The notes: generated by a model from the sequence alone, not told the origin. Shown: positions 1-10,515, numbered from the stretch's first letter. The stretch is DNA of 64,000 bases from Miltoncostaea sp963703045 (GCA_963703045.1 OY969782.1:1860001-1924000); one strand, 5' to 3'. Made by a program: numbers and translations.

Positions 1-1
1 C

Positions 2-397
2 CCGGAGTCGCTGCCGGTCGCGCTGCTGGCCTTCGAGAGCGGCACGAACGTCGTGCTGACGCTGCCGCTCGCGGTGGCGGACGCCGAGAACATGATGAAC
101 GCGTTCACGCAGGCCGAGCCCTACCGGCAGGAGCTCGGCGACGCCGGCGCGTGGGAGCCCCAGCCGTCGGGGCTGCCGGACGGCCTCTTCTGGGCGCTCC
201 AGCCGAACGTCGTCGGGGTCTCGGTCACCCCGCCCCAGGACACCGCCGACGGCCTCGTGCCCCATTGGACCCTGGCGTTCGACGACGAGGACGGCAGCCA
301 GGTGCAGATCGCCGTCAGCGACCCCATGTGCGTGCAGATCGTCCGATCGCTGGCCGACGTCGCCCAGGGTCGTATGGAGGCTCCCGGCGAAAACTAG
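2..397 (+). CDS. Uncharacterised protein, 5' end cut off by the window edge
   Basis: The reading frame is open from base 2 to the TAG at 395-397, so the gene starts to the left of the window; the GTG at 53 is probably an internal valine. The visible 131 residues are acidic, with no membrane segment, no cysteine cluster and no motif I recognise. The sequence reads like a small soluble alpha/beta protein. The stop codon sits two bases before a perfect inverted repeat (399-415) that precedes the sulfite reductase gene. It is unclear whether the two genes share a transcript. No function is proposed. Confidence 0.6.
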   Translation, partial: PESLPVALLAFESGTNVVLTLPLAVADAENMMNAFTQAEPYRQELGDAGAWEPQPSGLPDGLFWALQPNVVGVSVTPPQDTADGLVPHWTLAFDDEDGSQVQIAVSDPMCVQIVRSLADVAQGRMEAPGEN

Positions 398-398
398 G

Positions 399-415
399 GA
401 TACCCGCCGGGTATC
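399..415. promoter_or_regulatory. Perfect palindrome GATACCC-GCC-GGGTATC, possible CsoR/CstR-type operator
   Basis: Seven-base arms with a three-base spacer lie 41 bases upstream of the sulfite reductase start. Operators of the CsoR/RcnR/CstR repressor family are commonly of the form ATACCC-N-GGGTAT, and CstR members sense persulfide or sulfite, which would suit this target. The repeat also falls right after the stop codon of the preceding gene and is followed by a T-rich stretch, so a weak intrinsic terminator is the alternative. No csoR-like gene is present in the window. Confidence 0.5.
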
Positions 416-455
416 TGTTATTTTCACCGCCTCGTTCGAGACGGAGGCGGTGGGC

Positions 456-2726
<2,271 letters not shown>

Positions 2727-2737
2727 AGGGGGACGCG

Positions 2738-3292
2738 ATGACCACCGCCACCACGACCGACCTGGTCCGCATCGGCGCCAAGCTCTACGCCGAGAACCCC
2801 GAGGTGATCGACCTCGAGTCGTACATCCCGCTCTTCCACGGCTGGATCCAGCGGCGGGGGCTCGACGGGGTGCCGATCGACGTCGCCGACTACGCGCACG
2901 TCCCCGAGGGGCCGGGCGTCATGCTGATCGGCCACGAGGCCGACCGCTCGCTCGACCTGGGCGAGGGCCGGCCGGGGGTGCTCTACCAGCGCAAGCGCGA
3001 GGGTGCCGGGTCGCTCGTCGAGCGTCTCGCGGCGTCGATCGCGGCCGCCGACCGCCTGGCCGACGACATCGAGGCCGATCCCCTGGGGGACGGCGTGCGC
3101 TTCGGTCGCGACGAGATCCTCGTCGTGGTGCCGGACCGGCTGCGCCTGGCCAACGACGACGCGGGCCTCGCACGCATCGCGCCCGCGATCGAGGAGGCGC
3201 TCGCGAGCGCCCGGCCGGGTCGGTCGGCCACGCTCGAGCGGAGCCCCGACGACCCCGGCGGGCCGCTGCGCGTGCGGGTCACGCTGAACTAA
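2738..3292 (+). CDS. Uncharacterised protein downstream of the sulfite/nitrite reductase
   Basis: A 184-residue acidic soluble protein with no signal peptide, membrane segment or metal-binding cysteines. The ATG at 2738 follows GAGGGGG at 2726-2732 with good spacing. The N-terminal half is rich in aromatic and acidic residues (for example YIPLFHGWIQRR), and the C-terminal half looks like an alpha/beta fold. The 11-base gap to the reductase implies a shared transcript, so a role in reductase assembly, electron delivery or sulfur handling is plausible. I do not recognise the family. Confidence 0.7.
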   Translation: MTTATTTDLVRIGAKLYAENPEVIDLESYIPLFHGWIQRRGLDGVPIDVADYAHVPEGPGVMLIGHEADRSLDLGEGRPGVLYQRKREGAGSLVERLAASIAAADRLADDIEADPLGDGVRFGRDEILVVVPDRLRLANDDAGLARIAPAIEEALASARPGRSATLERSPDDPGGPLRVRVTLN

Positions 3293-3319
3293 CCCGACCG
3301 CCCGGCGGACGGTCGCAAC

Positions 3320-3352
3320 GGGACGCGCCCGGGGTGTGCCCAGGCGCGTCCC
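3320..3352. terminator. Stem-loop between convergent genes
   Basis: Perfect 10-base arms GGGACGCGCC (3320-3329) and GGCGCGTCCC (3343-3352) enclose a 13-base loop. The hairpin lies between the stop codons of two convergent genes (3292 on plus, 3359 on minus), where a bidirectional terminator is expected. There is no T-tract, as is usual in very GC-rich genomes. Confidence 0.6.
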
Positions 3353-3358
3353 CGCGTG

Positions 3359-4054
3359 TCAGGCGGCCACCGGCACCCGGTGACGGCTGAGCGTGCGGAC
3401 GGCGCCGATGAGCTCGTTGGGCCGCTCGATCGCCACGTTGTGACCGGCCTCCGAGACGACCTGGAAGCGGGCGTTCTGGATCCAGGCCGACAGCTCGCGC
3501 TGGACCTCGGCGGGGACGGCCCGGTCGGCGCTGCCCGCGAGCACGATCACCGGGGCGTCCACCTGCGCCAGGGCACCGCGCCAGTCGGGACGCGTGCCCA
3601 TGGCCTCGGCCGCGAGGGCGACGCCCTCGGCGCCGCGACGCGCCCGCAGCGCCCGTGCCGCGCGCTGCCAGCGGTCCTGGCCCTCGGTGTCCTCGCCGCG
3701 GGGTCCGACGCCCGAGACGACCAGCCCGGCGACGAGGCCGGGGTGACCCAGCGCGAGCGCGAGGCCGGTGGCCGCTCCGAGCCCGACGCCGAGCAGGATC
3801 GCGCCGCCGCCCTCGGCGGCCACGAGCCGGGCGACGTCGGAGGCGAAGTCGTCGATGCTCCACGGGCCCGACGGCGTCGGCGACGCCCCGTGGCCGCGCA
3901 GGTCCGGCGCGATGATCGAGAAGTCCTTCTCGATCCCGGCCAGGGCCTCGATCATGCTCTCGCCGTTCTGTCCCAGATCGTGCAGCGCCACCAGCGGTGG
4001 TCCGTCTCCGCGGCGCGAGACGGCGAGGTTGATTGCGGGGGGGAGAGACGGCAT
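3359..4054 (-). CDS. Alpha/beta-hydrolase-fold protein lacking the catalytic serine
   Basis: The 231-residue protein follows the alpha/beta hydrolase plan: VALHDLGQNGES at the oxyanion-hole loop, DLRGHG after strand 4, an acid-loop segment AGSADRAVP, and a final histidine in EAGHNVAIERP. The nucleophile elbow, normally G-H-S-x-G, reads G-V-G-L-G, so the serine is replaced by glycine and no other residue there can substitute. The longer in-frame extension upstream of ATG 4054 is rich in Arg/Ser and not protein-like, so this start is preferred. It is divergent from the CGNR regulator gene. A binding, signalling or non-hydrolytic role is possible; ordinary esterase activity is unlikely. Confidence 0.8.
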   Translation of the reverse strand: MPSLPPAINLAVSRRGDGPPLVALHDLGQNGESMIEALAGIEKDFSIIAPDLRGHGASPTPSGPWSIDDFASDVARLVAAEGGGAILLGVGLGAATGLALALGHPGLVAGLVVSGVGPRGEDTEGQDRWQRAARALRARRGAEGVALAAEAMGTRPDWRGALAQVDAPVIVLAGSADRAVPAEVQRELSAWIQNARFQVVSEAGHNVAIERPNELIGAVRTLSRHRVPVAA

Positions 4055-4106
4055 CGAGGCGCTCCTGTCAACCACTGTGATAGATCTTTGCCGGTGAGAA
4101 TACGCC

Positions 4107-4117
4107 GTTCTACGAAC
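4107..4117. promoter_or_regulatory. Short palindrome GTTC-TAC-GAAC between divergent genes
   Basis: A perfect 4-3-4 inverted repeat lies 11 bases upstream of the CGNR regulator start and 52 bases from the divergent hydrolase start. Placement between a regulator gene and its divergent neighbour makes it a candidate autoregulatory operator. The arms are short, so chance is possible. Confidence 0.3.
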
Positions 4118-4128
4118 TCCGTCAAACG

Positions 4129-4680
4129 ATGACGGCGACCCGTGACTTCGTGCTGACCGCGGGCAGACCGGCCCTCGATCTCTGCAATACCCGGTTGGGG
4201 TCCGTTGATCTCCTGACCCGCTCCGACGATCTCGCTCGCTGGTTCGTCTGGACCGGCGCGGTGGATCAGGCACCGCCGATCTCGGCGTCCGAGCTGGCCT
4301 CGGCCCGGGCCCTCCGCGACGAGCTGCGCCCGTCGCTGCTCGAGAGCGACGGGCCGCGCGCGGCGCGCATCGCCGAGGGCTGGCTGCTCGACGTGCCCGG
4401 TCGCCTCCGCGTGGAGCCGGACACCCTGAGGACGCGCTTCACTCCGGCCGAGACCACCTCGGGCTGCCTGCTCGTGGCGGTGACGCTCGACGCGCTGGAC
4501 CTGGTGCGCGACAGCCCGGGCCGGGTGCGCGAGTGCGCCGACCCCGAGTGCCCGGTGCTCTTCCTCGACACGAGCCGCAACCGCAGCCGGCGGTGGTGCT
4601 CGATGGACCTCTGCGGCGCGCGCTCCAAGGCCTCGACGTACTACCGCCGACACCGCGGGGGGCCCCCGGCGCAGCCCTAG
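4129..4680 (+). CDS. CGNR zinc-finger / ABATE-domain transcriptional regulator
   Basis: A 183-residue protein of the ABATE plus CGNR type (DUF1470), a family of putative transcription regulators. The N-terminal part (about 1-125) fits the stress-related ABATE fold. The C-terminal finger shows CADPECPVLFLDTS, then RRWCSMDLCGARSKASTYYRRHR: two CxxxxC-type cysteine pairs and a basic tail matching the CGNR consensus with A in place of N. It is transcribed divergently from the serine-less hydrolase, which it may control. Its stop codon lies inside a CTAG shared with the stop of the convergent gene. Confidence 0.85.
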   Translation: MTATRDFVLTAGRPALDLCNTRLGSVDLLTRSDDLARWFVWTGAVDQAPPISASELASARALRDELRPSLLESDGPRAARIAEGWLLDVPGRLRVEPDTLRTRFTPAETTSGCLLVAVTLDALDLVRDSPGRVRECADPECPVLFLDTSRNRSRRWCSMDLCGARSKASTYYRRHRGGPPAQP

Positions 4681-5429
4681 TCGGCCCCGTCGCCGAGGTG
4701 CCGGCCGAGGAAGTCCCCGAGCGCGCCTGCGAACGCGTCGGGCCGCTCGAGCGCGGTGAGGTGCCCGGCCCCGGGCAGCACGACGAGCTCGGCGCCCGCG
4801 ATGCCGCGCGCGAGGGTCCGCGCGAACGGCGGCGGCGTGAGCGCGTCGGCCTCGCCGACCAGCACGAGCGTCGGCGCGTCGATGCCCGGGAGCTCGGCCA
4901 CGCGGTCGGCGCGTCCCGCGAGCGCCTCGAGGGCGCGGGCGATGCCCTCCGGGCGCTGGGCGTCGGCGAGGGCGCGCGCGGCCGCGCGGGTGACGAGGTC
5001 GTCCTCGGCCACCAACCGCGGCACGAAGCCGTCGAGGAAGGGGGCCGGTCCGTCGGCGCGGACCGACGCCGCGGCCGTCCGCCGGCCCTCGCGCGCCTCG
5101 GGGGTATCGGCCTCGGCGCGCGTGTCGGCGAGCACGAGGGCGGCCACCCGCTCCGGGTGGCGGACGGCGATCGACAGGGCGACGTAGCCGCCGAGCGAGA
5201 GGCCGCACACGGCCGCCCGTCCCCCGGGGGAGGCGCGGCCGATCATCTCGGCCACCTCGTCGGCGGCGCCGTCGACGCTCGGGCCGGCCACCAGGGGCGC
5301 CGAGCCGAGGCCCGGGAAGTCGGGCGTCAGCACCGGCCGGCCGGGCGGCAGGCGCGCCACCATCGGGCTCCAGAACCGGCCGTCGGTGGGGAAGGGGTGC
5401 AGCAGCACGAGCGGGACGGCGGGGGCCAT
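4677..5429 (-). CDS. Alpha/beta hydrolase, enol-lactonase/esterase-like
   Basis: A 250-residue alpha/beta hydrolase with the complete triad. The nucleophile sits in VCGLSLGGYVAL (serine near residue 97), the acid in VGEADALTPP, and the histidine in GAGHLTALERP. The N-terminal VLLHPFPTDGRFW provides the oxyanion-hole HP/G motif. The overall pattern is closest to 3-oxoadipate enol-lactonase-like and BioH-like esterases; the substrate cannot be assigned. It ends in the same CTAG as the convergent CGNR gene. No pathway partners are nearby. Confidence 0.85.
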   Translation of the reverse strand: MAPAVPLVLLHPFPTDGRFWSPMVARLPPGRPVLTPDFPGLGSAPLVAGPSVDGAADEVAEMIGRASPGGRAAVCGLSLGGYVALSIAVRHPERVAALVLADTRAEADTPEAREGRRTAAASVRADGPAPFLDGFVPRLVAEDDLVTRAAARALADAQRPEGIARALEALAGRADRVAELPGIDAPTLVLVGEADALTPPPFARTLARGIAGAELVVLPGAGHLTALERPDAFAGALGDFLGRHLGDGAD

Positions 5430-5491
5430 GCCGCCAACGCTACCGCCCTCTCGCCCGGTCGACGCGACGCCGCGGCGGTGGGGCCGCTACC

Positions 5492-6418
5492 GTGTCCGGC
5501 GTGAGCACTCGCACCCCCGTCGCCACGGATCCGGAGCGCCGGCGGCAGGCGAGCCTCGGCGGGCTCGTCCCGACCGCCGCCGTCGCGCGCGAGGGCGACA
5601 CGCTCGTGATGGCCCTGTGCGTCGAGCTGCACGCCGAGGGCGCGGTGCTCCCGCTGCTGGTGCTGTCGGACGCCCCCGGACTGCTCGGATGGGACCCGGC
5701 GCAGGGGCTCGCCCTCACCGACGACGCCGGGCGCGAGTACGAGGTGACCAGCCTCGCGCAGCAGGCCGGCCTCGGCGCGCTGCAGACCGCCGTCTGGATC
5801 GCGCCGACCCCGCCGCCGGACGCCCGCCGGCTGAGGCTGCAGGTGGGCGGGCTCGTGCGCACGGCGGTCGCCCGCGGCGGCGGCGGCGTCGAGCGCCCCC
5901 TGAGCGGCTCCGCCTGGACCCTCGACATCGACCTCGTGCCCTCCCGCACCGGTGCGCCGGTGCCGGTCGAGCCCGACGTCGCGCCGCCCACCGGCCGACC
6001 GGCGCGCGTGCCCGCGCGGACCTTCTCGGGCTTCCGTGATCTCATGCCGATCGGGCAGGCGCGCATGGCCGAGGGCGCGACGGTGTGTCTGTGGGCGCTC
6101 GAGCGCTACAACGACCGCGCGGTGCTGACGGTGGGCACCCTCGCCGAGGACCCCCTGCGCGTCGCGCCCATGACCCCGGGCGCGGGGCGGGTCGAGGTGT
6201 GGGACGACCGTGCGCGCAGGTACGAGGTCTCGCCGATCCACGGCGCCGCGCGGCCCGGCTGGAGCGAGACCAGCCTGGAGATCTCCCCCGCCGTCCCGCC
6301 CGACGTCGGGGCGCTCGGCGTGAGGCTCTCGGATCTGCCCGGGCACGGCGCCCCGGCCGGGCGCAGCCCGCTGGCGGGGCCCTTCACGTTCGGCGTGACC
6401 GTGCCGCCCGTTCCGTGA
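5492..6418 (+). CDS. Uncharacterised protein with an internal duplication
   Basis: The 308-residue protein has no signal peptide or membrane segment. It seems to contain two related halves of about 110-120 residues. The first half carries LTDDAGREYEVTS and the second VWDDRARRYEVSP at matching places, each preceded by a hydrophobic strand-rich block and followed by a stretch ending near a Leu-rich strand. This looks like two beta-sandwich domains. The start is GTG 5492 or GTG 5501. The last four bases (GTGA) overlap the start of the glycosyltransferase gene, so the two are probably translationally coupled. Function unknown. Confidence 0.7.
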   Translation: MSGVSTRTPVATDPERRRQASLGGLVPTAAVAREGDTLVMALCVELHAEGAVLPLLVLSDAPGLLGWDPAQGLALTDDAGREYEVTSLAQQAGLGALQTAVWIAPTPPPDARRLRLQVGGLVRTAVARGGGGVERPLSGSAWTLDIDLVPSRTGAPVPVEPDVAPPTGRPARVPARTFSGFRDLMPIGQARMAEGATVCLWALERYNDRAVLTVGTLAEDPLRVAPMTPGAGRVEVWDDRARRYEVSPIHGAARPGWSETSLEISPAVPPDVGALGVRLSDLPGHGAPAGRSPLAGPFTFGVTVPPVP

Positions 6419-7203
6419 GCGCACCCCCGGCGGGACCGACCTGGGTCGTCCTGCCGACCTACGACGAGGCCGAGAACGTCGTGCCGATGCTCCAGGCCGT
6501 GCTCGGCGTCGCCGACGGGGCGGGGCTCGACCTGCGGGTGCTCGTGGTCGACGACGGCTCGCCGGACGGCACGGCCGACCTCGCGGCGGGGGTCGCGGCC
6601 CGCGACCCCCGGGTGCGCGTGCTGCGGCGCCCGGCCAAGCGGGGGATCGGCCCCGCGTACCGCGCCGGATTCCGCGAGGCCCTCGACGCGGGCGCCGGGC
6701 TCGTGGTGGAGATGGACTGCGACTTCTCGCACGATCCCCTCCGCCTGCCCGCGCTGATCGCGGCGACCGCCGGCGCCGACCTGGTGCTCGGCTCGCGGTA
6801 CGTCGCCGGCGGGGGCGTCGCGAGGTGGGGCCCGCTGCGGCGGGCGGTCAGCCGCGGGGGGTGCTGGTACGCGCAGGCGGTGCTGGGCGTCCCGGTGCGC
6901 GATCTGACCGGCGGCTACAAGTGCTTCCGGCGCGAGGTGCTGGAGGCCATCCCCCTCGACGAGGTCACGGCCGCCGGCTACGGCTTCCAGATCGAGATGA
7001 CGTACCGCGCCCTGCTGGGCGGGTTCCGCGTCGTCGAGGTGCCGATCACCTTCACCGAGCGCACCCGCGGCCGTTCGAAGATGAGCCGCCCGATCGTGTG
7101 GGAGGCCGCGGCGCTCGTGCCGCGCCTGCGCCGCCGCCTCGGCCCGGTGACGTCGCGTGCGGCGGTCGTGGCGAGACCCGACGGGGCGCCCGCCGAGGGC
7201 TGA
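6415..7203 (+). CDS. Family 2 glycosyltransferase, polyprenol-phosphate mannose synthase-like
   Basis: A 262-residue GT-A enzyme resembling dolichol/polyprenol-phosphate mannosyl or glucosyl transferases, which charge a lipid phosphate with a sugar from a nucleotide sugar at the inner membrane face. Visible motifs are LPTYDEAENV, VVDDGSPDGT, the metal-binding MDCDFSHDP (DxD region), GSRYVAGGG, and DLTGGYKCFRREVL. It lacks the C-terminal membrane segments seen in some relatives, so it matches the soluble catalytic domain of mycobacterial Ppm1. GTG 6415 overlaps the upstream stop by four bases. It is convergent with the next gene with no gap between stops. Confidence 0.85.
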   Translation: MSAPPAGPTWVVLPTYDEAENVVPMLQAVLGVADGAGLDLRVLVVDDGSPDGTADLAAGVAARDPRVRVLRRPAKRGIGPAYRAGFREALDAGAGLVVEMDCDFSHDPLRLPALIAATAGADLVLGSRYVAGGGVARWGPLRRAVSRGGCWYAQAVLGVPVRDLTGGYKCFRREVLEAIPLDEVTAAGYGFQIEMTYRALLGGFRVVEVPITFTERTRGRSKMSRPIVWEAAALVPRLRRRLGPVTSRAAVVARPDGAPAEG

Positions 7204-9165
7204 TCACCCCGCCCGCAGCGCCGCCTCGGCGTCGCGCGGGTCGAGTCGCAGCACCTCGCGCCAGGCCGGCATCGACGAGCGGTCGGGGCCGAGGAACTCG
7301 GCCAGCGCCCGCCAGGTCGCGGGGTTGTCCGGCTGCATCTCGGTGGCGCGCTGATAGGCGCCGAGGGCCCGCGCCCGCGCGCCGTCGTCGGTGTAGGCGC
7401 GCGCCAGCAGCAGCAGGGGGGCGGGCGCGAGCGGGTTCGCGGCCCGTGCGTGGCCGGCGAGCCGGATCGCGTCGGCCGGGCGGCCCGCCGCGAGCGCGTC
7501 CTCGCCCGCGAGCACGCGCTGCGTCGACCACCACGGCAGCGCGGCCGCCGCGACGGCGATCACCACGAGGCCGGCCAGCGCCCCGATGGCCGGCGCCCCC
7601 GGCCGCGCGCCGGCGCCCCGGCCCGGCCCGGCCGCCGCGACCACGACTCCGGCCGCCGCGAACGCCGGGACGGTGAGGGCCGGGATCGCCCAGGCCCAGT
7701 CGACGGCCGACTGCAGCAGGAACGCCGCCATGACGGCGAGGGGCAACCCGATCGTCGCCGGCGCCCGCCCGGGCGCCAGCCGGAGGATCGCCCACACGAT
7801 CGCCGCGAGCAGCGCACCCAGCAGCGCCGCGCCGACCAGGCCGGTGCCCGAGAGCACGCGCGGCAGCACCCCGTGCGGCTCGATGGTGCCGAGGGCGTCG
7901 TCGCCCGTGTCGCGCTGCTGCAGGTGGACGAGGGCGAACCCGCCCGCGCCCTGCCCGACCAGCGGCGCGTCGGCGAACCCGCCCCACGCCTCGTCCCACC
8001 AGCCCCGGCGCTGGTTGCCGGCGGTGTTGACAAGCCGCCCGGGGTCGTTGGCGACGGCGTCCCCCGTGTCGCCGCGGAACTCGCTCACCCGGTCGCCGGT
8101 CCAGTCCCGGGCGACGGGCACGACGGCCACGGCGACGGCGGCGAGCACCAGCGCGCCGGCCAGACCGGCCAGCGCGAGGCGCCGGGCGCCGCGGGCGTCG
8201 AGACCGGTGCGCGCGCCGGCCCGGTGCAGCAGCGGCGCCAGGAGCGCGGCGAGCGCGAGACCGGCGAGCAGGCGCCAGCCGAGGCCGAGGCCGGGATCGG
8301 CCCGCTGCGCCACCGGGATCCCGTCGGCGGTCAGCACGGGGTCGGTCAGGGCGTGGGCGACCGGCAGCGCGGCTCCTGCGATGCCGGCCGCGAGGGCGGC
8401 GAGCGCGGCGCCGGTCGCCGGCGCGAACGCGATCGTGACCGCGAGCGCCATCGCGAGCGCCAGCACGCCCCCGCGCGAGTAGGTGAGCAGCACGGTCACG
8501 ACGACGAGGGTCAGGCCGGCTCCCGCCAGCGGAAGGCCGGCGCGCCCGGCGAGGCGTCCGCCCGCCAGCCAGACGACCCCGGGCGCGGCCACGACCGCGA
8601 CCATCGCGAGGGCGTTCCAGTACCCCAGCGGGGCCGACAGCCGGGCGAGGTCGGAGTCGGACCCGAGCCACTCGGGCAGGATCTTGCCGGCGAGCGCGAT
8701 CCCCACCGGCACCGCCGCCGCCGCGCTGAGGCCGAGTCCCAGCATGAGCGGGGCGCGCGGGAGCAGCGTGCCGAGACCGGCACCGAGCACGAGGGCGGCG
8801 AGGGCGACGGCCTGGCGGTCGGCGTCGATCCACGCGAGGTGCGGGGCGGCCGCCCACAGCATCGACAGCGCCGCCCACGCCGTGGCGCCGGCGGCGGCGG
8901 CGATCGCGAGCCGCGACGGGCCGCCGCGCAGCCCGCCCCGGCCCCATGCGAGCAGCGCGACGCCGGCGGCCAGCGGCGCCCCGAGCGCGAGCGCGAGGAA
9001 GGCGCCGAGGGGACCCGGACCCCCGAGGCCGTCGCCGGGGTCGATGCCGCCGCCGGCCGTCGCCAGCAGCGCCCATCCGGCGAGCGCGATCGCTCCGGCC
9101 ACGAGCGCCCCGCGGGCCGCCGCCGCTGCTTGTCGCGTTTCCGGGGCGCCGCTACGATCCGCCAC
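7204..9165 (-). CDS. O-antigen ligase/polymerase-like membrane protein with C-terminal TPRs
   Basis: The 653-residue protein has about a dozen hydrophobic segments over residues 15-530, then a soluble tail with TPR-like helices (GEDALAAGRPADAIRLAGHARAANP, then YQRATEMQPDNPATW). A large extracytoplasmic loop near the middle contains NTAGNQRRGWWDEAWGGFADAPLVGQGAGGF, the Wzy_C/O-antigen-ligase signature region with a GxG-type ending. Members join or ligate surface glycans on a lipid carrier. The start is GTG 9165, because the open frame further upstream runs antisense to signal peptidase and reads as Arg/Asp/Gly-rich junk. It pairs functionally with the convergent glycosyltransferase. Confidence 0.8.
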   Translation of the reverse strand: MADRSGAPETRQAAAAARGALVAGAIALAGWALLATAGGGIDPGDGLGGPGPLGAFLALALGAPLAAGVALLAWGRGGLRGGPSRLAIAAAAGATAWAALSMLWAAAPHLAWIDADRQAVALAALVLGAGLGTLLPRAPLMLGLGLSAAAAVPVGIALAGKILPEWLGSDSDLARLSAPLGYWNALAMVAVVAAPGVVWLAGGRLAGRAGLPLAGAGLTLVVVTVLLTYSRGGVLALAMALAVTIAFAPATGAALAALAAGIAGAALPVAHALTDPVLTADGIPVAQRADPGLGLGWRLLAGLALAALLAPLLHRAGARTGLDARGARRLALAGLAGALVLAAVAVAVVPVARDWTGDRVSEFRGDTGDAVANDPGRLVNTAGNQRRGWWDEAWGGFADAPLVGQGAGGFALVHLQQRDTGDDALGTIEPHGVLPRVLSGTGLVGAALLGALLAAIVWAILRLAPGRAPATIGLPLAVMAAFLLQSAVDWAWAIPALTVPAFAAAGVVVAAAGPGRGAGARPGAPAIGALAGLVVIAVAAAALPWWSTQRVLAGEDALAAGRPADAIRLAGHARAANPLAPAPLLLLARAYTDDGARARALGAYQRATEMQPDNPATWRALAEFLGPDRSSMPAWREVLRLDPRDAEAALRAG

Positions 9166-9201
9166 GCCCCGGGGCCCGACGCCCCCCGTCCCCGTCACTG
9201 G

Positions 9202-9609
9202 GTGGCCCACCTGCTCCAACGCACCGCTCGGGTGATCGTCATGCTCGCCCTGATGCTCCTCGGCCCGGCGGCCGTCGCGTTCGCGGATGGACGGGACGTC
9301 CTGGCCGACGCGAAGGATAGCCGCATCGACGCCTGCTACTCCCGGGCCGACTTCCGCGACGCCGTCCGGCTCGCACGCGCGGACCAGCGACTCTACGGGG
9401 CCGAGCTCGACATCATCGCGACGGCCGGGATCACCCAGGTCGCCGTCCCGGGACGCCCCTGCGGCAGCGGGCGCGCCGTGCCCGCCGGGGCCATCGCCGT
9501 CGGTTCCAGCGGGGGCGCCGGCGTGTGGGGCGCGGTCGCGGTGGCCGCCGCCGCCGTCGGGGTCGGGGCGGGCGCCGTGGCGCGCCGCGCCGGACGGGGT
9601 CGGCGCTAG
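9202..9609 (+). CDS. Small exported protein with C-terminal membrane anchor, unknown
   Basis: A 135-residue product starting at GTG 9202. The N-terminus has two arginines followed by a hydrophobic stretch ending LLGPAAVAFA-DG, a convincing Sec signal peptide with an AxA-type cleavage site. The mature part is short, with two cysteines (DACYSRAD and GRPCGSG). The C-terminus is a glycine/alanine/valine-rich membrane segment followed by a basic tail (RRAGRGRR), the layout of a surface protein anchored by its C-terminus. It sits directly upstream of signal peptidase I with no gap, so it may be co-transcribed with it. I do not recognise the family. Confidence 0.65.
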   Translation: MAHLLQRTARVIVMLALMLLGPAAVAFADGRDVLADAKDSRIDACYSRADFRDAVRLARADQRLYGAELDIIATAGITQVAVPGRPCGSGRAVPAGAIAVGSSGGAGVWGAVAVAAAAVGVGAGAVARRAGRGRR

Positions 9610-10347
9610 GTGCGGCGTTTCGTCAAGGAGTTCATCCTGCCGCTCGCGGTCGCGGTGGCACTCGCCTTCGTGATCCAGGCCGCGGTCGCCAAGCCGTACG
9701 AGATCCCGACGGCGTCGATGACGCCGACGATCGAGGGCAACGACCGCATCATCGCCAACCGGCTCATCTACCGGTTCCGCGACATCGAGCGCCGCGACAT
9801 CATCGTCTTCGACCCGCCGCCGGCGGCCACCCGCACCTGCGGCGACGCCGGAGGCGGCAACATCCCCTTCGTCAAGCGGGTCATCGGGATCCCCGGGGAC
9901 ACGGTCGAGGTGCGCCGCGAGACGGTCGTCGCCTCCGACCCGCCGGTCGACGCCCGGGTGCTCGTGATCGACCTCACGCTGGACGGCTCGGGCGAGCGCA
10001 CGGTGCAGACGATCCGCCTGCGCCCGGGGGACACCCGGTCGGTGACCTACGTCAACGGCGAGCCCTTCCCGGTCGCGGAGGCCATCACCCCGGTCGAGCT
10101 GAGGGATGGGGGCAACCCCTCGTACGGCCTGAGCGGCGACGTCGACGGCTCCCCCGCCTACGACTTCGGGCCGGCCACGGTGCCCGAGGGGGCGATCCTC
10201 GTGCTGGGCGACAACCGTCCCGGCTCCTGCGACTCGCACCAGTGGCGCGACGGTGCCGATCGCGCCCCGTTCGTCCCGATCGCGAGCGTCATCGGCCAGG
10301 CGGAGGTCACGTACTGGCCCCTCCGCCACCTCACCTTCCTGGACTGA
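9610..10347 (+). CDS. lepB: Signal peptidase I
   Basis: A 245-residue type I signal peptidase that removes Sec/Tat signal peptides at the outer face of the membrane. One N-terminal membrane segment (residues 8-27) is followed by the catalytic serine in PTASMTPTI (Ser36) and the general-base lysine in FVKRVIGIPGD (Lys89). The later box LVLGDNRPGSCDSHQW is also present. An insertion of about 60 residues between the lysine box and the GDN box is longer than in minimal enzymes. The start is GTG 9610, immediately after the preceding stop. Confidence 0.93.
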   Translation: MRRFVKEFILPLAVAVALAFVIQAAVAKPYEIPTASMTPTIEGNDRIIANRLIYRFRDIERRDIIVFDPPPAATRTCGDAGGGNIPFVKRVIGIPGDTVEVRRETVVASDPPVDARVLVIDLTLDGSGERTVQTIRLRPGDTRSVTYVNGEPFPVAEAITPVELRDGGNPSYGLSGDVDGSPAYDFGPATVPEGAILVLGDNRPGSCDSHQWRDGADRAPFVPIASVIGQAEVTYWPLRHLTFLD

Positions 10348-10499
10348 CGGAGGGCGCCCGGTCGGAGGCACGGGCGTCCGCCGGGCGCGTGTCGTCCGAG
10401 GCGTGCGCGAAGGTGGACGGACTCCCCGGTAGACGCGGAAATCCGCCCTGCCCCGGGGGCTTGCATCTTCTGCCACCTGTGGAAGGATGCGCCCCCACC

Positions 10500-10515
10500 A
10501 CACTGAATATGGGGT
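10500..10515 (+). promoter_or_regulatory. NrdR box 1
   Basis: ACACTGAATATGGGGT matches the 16-base NrdR consensus ACACTATATATTGTGT at 12 positions, including the ACAC start and GT end. It lies 39 bases upstream of nrdR. A second site lies 32 bases downstream, start to start. Confidence 0.65.

Noticed and set aside
4107..4117. LexA/SOS box
   Set aside because: GTTC-TAC-GAAC has the arms in the opposite orientation and wrong spacing for actinobacterial SOS boxes (GAAC-N4-GTTC).
10348..10499. Possible second cobalamin riboswitch before nrdR-nrdJ (GCCACCTGT near 10472)
   Set aside because: Only a partial B12-box resemblance; the other conserved elements and the paired stems are missing, unlike the clear riboswitch at 35945-36105.
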